Source: Pieris napi (lineage: Eukaryota > Arthropoda > Insecta > Lepidoptera > Pieridae). From it: a stretch of 64,000 nt of DNA. A program made the translations under genes and the position numbers. The stretch spans positions 5,037,001 through 5,101,000 of the forward strand of contig NC_062240.1 in the NCBI RefSeq assembly GCF_905475465.1, read 5' to 3'. A model generated the notes under the pieces. It ran no database searches and was not told the origin of the DNA. It worked only from the letters and a program-made list of their open reading frames with translations. Numbering within the stretch: position 1 is the stretch's first letter; each line of letters starts with the position of its first letter. Shown here piece by piece: positions 48,101 through 54,100 of this stretch.

Positions 48101-51100
48101 GGCAAACGGGCAGGAGGCTCACCTGATGTTAAGTGATACCGCCGCCCATGGACACTCTCAATGCCAGAGGGCTCGCGAGTGCGTTGCCGGCCTTTTAAGA
48201 ATTGGTACGCTCTTTTCTTGAAGGACCCTAAGTCGAATTGGTTCGGAAATACTTCAGTGGGCAGCTGGTTGCACATAGTGGTGGTGCGCGGCAAAAACTG
48301 CCTTGAAAAACGCTCAGTTGTGGAACGGTCTTGACACATTTTCCTTTAGAGAAGACTACTTTAACAAATCCACCCAACCCATACAGTGGTATCGTTTTAA
48401 AGATAAAAAAAAATAAAAAAATCACTTTAATTGACGAAAAAAAAAAACAATTACATTTTGTACTTACATTCTAAAGGTTATAAACATACAATATGCAACG
48501 AATCGTTGTGTACTCGCTTTAACAGTTTCAAATTACGGTCTACAGTTAAAAATCCCTTCATGTTTATTACCATTATAAACAGTGTTCCACTGACTTGACC
48601 CTCGTTCCCTTTTACATGTTCCCTACCCAAGACATTTTGCGCCTAAGCGGTTTGCGTTTACCCGAAATTTTGCGCATCATTATTCTAGTTCTACTTTTTT
48701 ACGTATACGCATAAGTAAACTTGAAGCGTTACGAAAAATAATTGAGTCTCGCCTAAAAATACTTAATTCAAAGCAAATAAAACAAGAATGTAAATATTTT
48801 TTTAACTATACATTAATTAGGCTAAATAAAGCAAATAGTTATATGAATTTATGCATAGTCGGGACATAGTTATTAACAAAACTACCAAATCTAGAAAGCA
48901 AAACTAATTACAGTCAAAACCGTTTATAACGACATCGTTTACAACGACCTATCGGTTATTACAACCAGATTGTACGGTCCCGTCCGAATCCCTAGTAAAC
49001 TATTCAGTAAACAAACCGCTTATAACAACATCGGATACAGCGACATATCGCTTACAACGACGAAATTTTATCGATATTCATCGGCTATAACGACCAACCG
49101 CTTCTTGTCTCAGCAAAACAAAACAATACAAACGATTTTAAATCTTATTTAGAGGCGTTGAATGAATATTTAGGCATATTTTTACCTACGCACTTTCTCC
49201 CAACGAACAGTTTCAGCCAACAACGATTTCCGAGGCTCTTAACGCTGTAACGATTTTGCAAAAATTTGTTGCCTTTAACGAACAGTTTGATACTGGTGAT
49301 ATCCATACCTTGAGGAGTATGAAACGTAAAATGCAAAAAATATTTGAGACTGGGCTAAAAAAAAACAGACCAAAATGACTGATTACTTTTGTACCTAATT
49401 ATTTCGTAATAAATATTTTTGTTTCTTTTTTGACTCGTTTACATATTATAATATTAACATACCATATTATAACCCATACCTACCTATTCTAGATAGATAA
49501 CTATGATAATATAACTTGTATGTATTGTACATACATATGAACTATACTTGTGTATATATAATATATGACATTGCTTATAACGACTATCGGATATAACGTC
49601 GGCAACTATACGGTCCCTTCAATGTCGTTATAACCGGTTTTGACTGTATACATTTTTTTCTAATTAGAAAGTATATTCACTCTTGGGTAAACGTACGCAA
49701 AATACGTACGCAAACGTAGATTAAAATTAAGGCGAAATAATAATCAGTCTCAAAAAGGCACTTGGTATGGTGAATTCCTTGCGTAACTCTCACAAAACGA
49801 CTCTTTAGATGAGTCTTGTCTGCGGACCATTAGTTACCCGATTAGTATGGACAGTACACTACTGTGAACGATGTTGGTGAGATATTTATTGTTGAATTAT
49901 CTATGTACTATCAGCAAATTTCACCACATACAAACGAATGCTATTTAACTATGCCACAGAATTACGGCCACGCTCGTGTTTCTTTAAATATATTATTTGC
50001 ATTGCAGAGTCATAAAAGTTGCGATATACTAAGTATCTCTCTAATTTTGATTAGATATCTTATTTAGTATAGTAGTAGCGTTGATAAATAGTAATTAAAA
50101 CGTAATTAACTGAAAAATACAGAGCAGCTGGGACAACCCCAATGGTTCCAGGGTGCGACTCTCATTTCTGAGGGCATATGTTCGGACCTTGGCAGGTGGA
50201 CTTTCTGTTGGTCCGAGAGCTGGCACCAATTTTTGGGCAGGTATTTGAGGCAAGCTGAAAACTTGTCACATACCTCTCCTATTATATTCCAACACGGAAT
50301 TGCAGACCTGGCTGGTGAGTAGCGGGGCTAAATCAACCCCTACATTTTTAAAAATATTAATTTTTTTTCCCCAAAAATATATTTGAGGCAATACGCAATT
50401 TATATATGTTGCAGTGAAATACTTAATAAATACGAAAAAAAATAAGCCAGACAATTTAATCGGGGCTGTAACATTGCCAGACGCGTGCAAACATTTTTTG
50501 AAAAAAATTATAAAAAATGTTTTTGAGGCAGCTTGAAATTTTAATGGAATGTTATTTATAACTATAAAATTAGATTCCCAAAAAGACAGATCATTTCGGT
50601 AGGGCTTTCTACCTGCCAGGTGATCAAACAAATAATGGATGAGTACGGGCCTGTACTACTATAGACAAGCTGTAGTGTGAGAGAGAGCGCATTTTGACAG
50701 CTGTCTTCGTTCTTGCTTGCCGCGTTACTATTGGCCACGTGACTTACAAAGCCGACACTGAAAATGAACCTTTCAGAAAAAAAATAAAAAATTGTGATCC
50801 CTCTACTTTACCTCCATGCAAATCTGAATTAAAACAACATCTTTTAAGGCCTACAACGCACTAGCGGCTGGCCGCAATGCGGTGTGCCGCTGCGGCAGGC
50901 CGCGGTATATACGGTCCGCCGTAGCGGCATGCCGTATTCCGGCTAACCGTCCCTATTGCGGTCCTATTGCGGTCTGCCGCAATCGTCACTCGTCAGTGCT
51001 TCTTGAAATATTACAAATTCAAATTTAATGACGTGGAATAAGTGATACATGTATCTTATGTTCCATAATAAACATATTTTATTTTTTACTCTTTTTAAAA

Positions 51101-54100
51101 TAGTTTACAATATTTTGTTTACACTTGTTAAATAATTATATGTGATGACGTAGGTAGGACGGCTAACCGCGCCGAGTGCGTGGAGGGGACGCGGCGCGCC
51201 GCATCATTCAACCGATGCGGTTCGCCGCAGCTCCAGATCAACCGGAGCGGTTGACGGTTGACCGCAAGTCAGTGCGTTGTTATCGTGCGGTTTCATGTAA
51301 TAATCGATGTGCGGCCCGCCGCAGCGGCACACCGCATTGCGGCCAGCCGCTAGTGCGTTGTAGGTCTAAGAACGCAATATATAACAAGCATTTGGAGAAA
51401 TGCATATTTACGATTCCCCAGTTCTTTGACACCTAATAGAAACGGATGGACACTTAATGAGGATACGCTAGATTTTCACTGGTTTGACGGAGAGTGTATG
51501 CCGCAATTAGTATTCGACGCTGTTGTTCACGAGGAAAATAAAAATAACGATGATGAAAATCATACTACAGGTGAGAATAAATGGTTTATTTTTATTAACG
51601 GCTGCATTCAAATTTCTGTGATTAATTAAAAAAAAAAAATATCTATTTCTTTTCGCAGATGATGAAGAGGTTGCCGAAGATTCAAGTAGTTCTGATGAAG
51701 AATCCACAGACGAAGAATGATAATTTATATCTGACGTGAAATGAATTTAATTTATTTCTAATTTTTTTATACTTAAATAATTGTAACACTGAAGAAATAT
51801 TATATTTTTATAAATGTAGTTTTGCGATTTTATATTTTAATCATTGGTTTTTTTTATACGTAACCCTTATTAATTTTAAGATGAAAAAAAAATATTGGTT
51901 GTTTGTAAAGTAGGTTTACGATCGAGATGTTTACGTGATAACGTCTTATTGGTGATATAAGTTTTTGGGAAGTAAGGAATTAATGAAGATAACAATTTTT
52001 TCAAATTTTAAATTACATCTATCGTTTTATTCACACTTTTGATGATAAATTTCGGGTGTATAATGACAAGTTTACTTATTCGACTATGATATACATTTTT
52101 CTTCATACATTCACGGAATGACTGGCAGCGCTCGAGATGAGACGGGAGATCGGTCCGTCTCTCTCTCGTTATACCTGCGATCGCGCTCGTGAGGTTTTGG
52201 TGTGACACAAGTTTCTGAACATGTCACCCGACTAAAACGATTTTAAAGACGTTATCACGTCAAAAGGTTTTAAATTTCCGTATAAATTTTGACTTGGAAT
52301 AATGTCAGGGAAACAATTTTTAGTTTTGAATGTAGGGGCAACAGTATGAATTCTGTGCAAAATTTTTTGGAACAAATATTGTTGAAAAATATATTTTTTT
52401 TACATTCTGTTCAAAAAATAAATATTTTTACGGAAATATCAAATATTTAAACAATTCATTACGTTTAAATTCGCTTTAAAATTTGTAAAATAACTAATTT
52501 TTTAAGATAAAAAAGAAATCACAAAATTATGTCCCTTCAACGTCCATAAATCAATACAATCACTTTTATGCAAAATGTATTTAGTACAAATTCAGAATTT
52601 TTTATATTTTTTATTCCGAAATTCTAACTAGAAACCTCATGGGTTATTGTAAATCACGTGGCCTCGCTAGAGCCAATAGTAACGCGGCAAGCAAGAACGA
52701 AGACAGCTGTCGATATGCGCGCTCTCTCACACTACAGCTTGTCTATAGTAGTACAGGCCCGTACTCATCCATTATTTGTTTGATCACCTGGCAGGTAGAA
52801 AGCCCTACCGAAATGATCTGTCTTTTTGGGAATCTAATTTTATAGTTATACATAACATTCCATTAAAATTTCAAGCTGCCTCAAAAACATTTTTTATAAT
52901 TTTTTTCAAAAAATGTTTGCACGCGTCTGGCAATGTTACAGCCCCGATTAAATTGTCTGGCTTATTTTTTTTCGTATTTATTAAGTATTACACTGCAACA
53001 TATATAAATTGCGTATTGCCTCAAATATATTTTTGGGGAAAAAAAAATAATATTTTTAAAAATGTAGGGGTTGATTTAGCCCCGCTACTCACCAGCCAGG
53101 TCTGCAATTCCGTGTTGGAATACAATAGGAGAGGTATGTGACAAGTTTTCAGCTTGCCTCAAATACCTGCCCAAAAATTGGTGCCAGCTCTCCTACTCAT
53201 ATGCTCATTTAACACTTTCGCACGGTAAAAGAAAACATCTTGAGGAAACCGGCACGCTCTAGATCCAAAAAGTGGAGGGCGTTAGATTAAAAAAAAACGA
53301 ATCATGTAATAAATACAGAAATCTGAGGCCTAAACCTAAAAGGAACTAGGGCCACATATTAATTTTTTATCAGGCTTCATCATGCCACATCAGGCCACAT
53401 TAGGCCACATATGATTTTGCTCTATCGACACTTCTTTTCGGAACTTACATGAACTTACCTTTGAAATTTCATGGCAAATCTCTAATTGTTCTGGAACCTA
53501 CATCTCTATGAAGGAAAATTATCAAGAATAGAGATACATAAACGTGTAAGAGTTATACGTGGCACTAAACAGTTTGCTGACAGTACGTCTACTGTTAAAC
53601 CCTCGACACAGATGCAAATACTTAAACGGAATTGTTAGACACTCGAATTGATTTTTTTATAAAACGACTGAATATTTTTTTGTTTAATCTATAGTACATA
53701 TATATAAAATTGCAATACATTTTACGCTGTATCTTGTAAAGTAATACATTCTTATAAGTTAATACTATTCAATAAAAATATATAATATTAAAAGTTCGTG
53801 TGATGTTCAGAAAAGTTTCTTGAAAGTTGAAACCACTAAGTACTTCGATAAACTGTGATTAGTTAAAACCAATAATTAGTGACTGACGTAAAGCTTCGTG
53901 TAACACAACACCATTTATAAATTCTGTTGGAAATTATCAACATAAACTATAGGTCAGAGATGCTTGATGAAAAATTGTCTGCAAGCCTCTAATTAATCTT
54001 TTCGACGTGAATTGTCGGCGCTTTTAAAGAATTTTCTTTGAAATGTTTTTGCGCTCCTAAATGTTATGAACGCTGAAAATTTTATGATAATGTTTGCAGA

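Larger units (their letters stand above)
50793..51719 (+). pseudogene. Decayed C-terminal part of an unidentified, element-encoded protein
   Basis: Seen: CDPSTLPPCKSELKQHLLR (50793-50849), interrupted by a foldback element, then SKNAIYNKHLEKCIFTIPQF (from 51365), a 1-nt frameshift near 51430, then NRNGWTLNEDTLDFHWFDGE and CMPQLVFDAVV, a GT-AG intron (51571-51658) and DDEEVAEDSSSSDEESTDEE with a TGA stop at 51717-51719. The LPPxxxxLKQHxxR...NGWxxxxxxLxxxWxxG arrangement is one that I have seen in proteins carried by mobile elements, but I cannot name the family. It is broken and not functional. Confidence 0.6.
50216..53191. mobile_element. 3-kb element with long inverted repeats
   Basis: Left arm 50216-50747 and right arm 52649-53191 are inverted copies, only a few percent different. 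Both contain the same 121-codon open frame (50266-50631 minus, 52776-53141 plus), which is non-coding in appearance. Outer ends share GAGAGCTGGCACCAATTTTT. Between the arms lie a decayed protein remnant, a second foldback element and a LINE tail. It is inserted in a SINE. Confidence 0.85.

Noticed and set aside
50266..53141. Two identical 121-codon frames in opposite directions, looking like a conserved gene pair
   Set aside because: They lie in the inverted arms of one mobile element, so identity comes from the arms. The peptide is low-complexity and shows no start or splice context.
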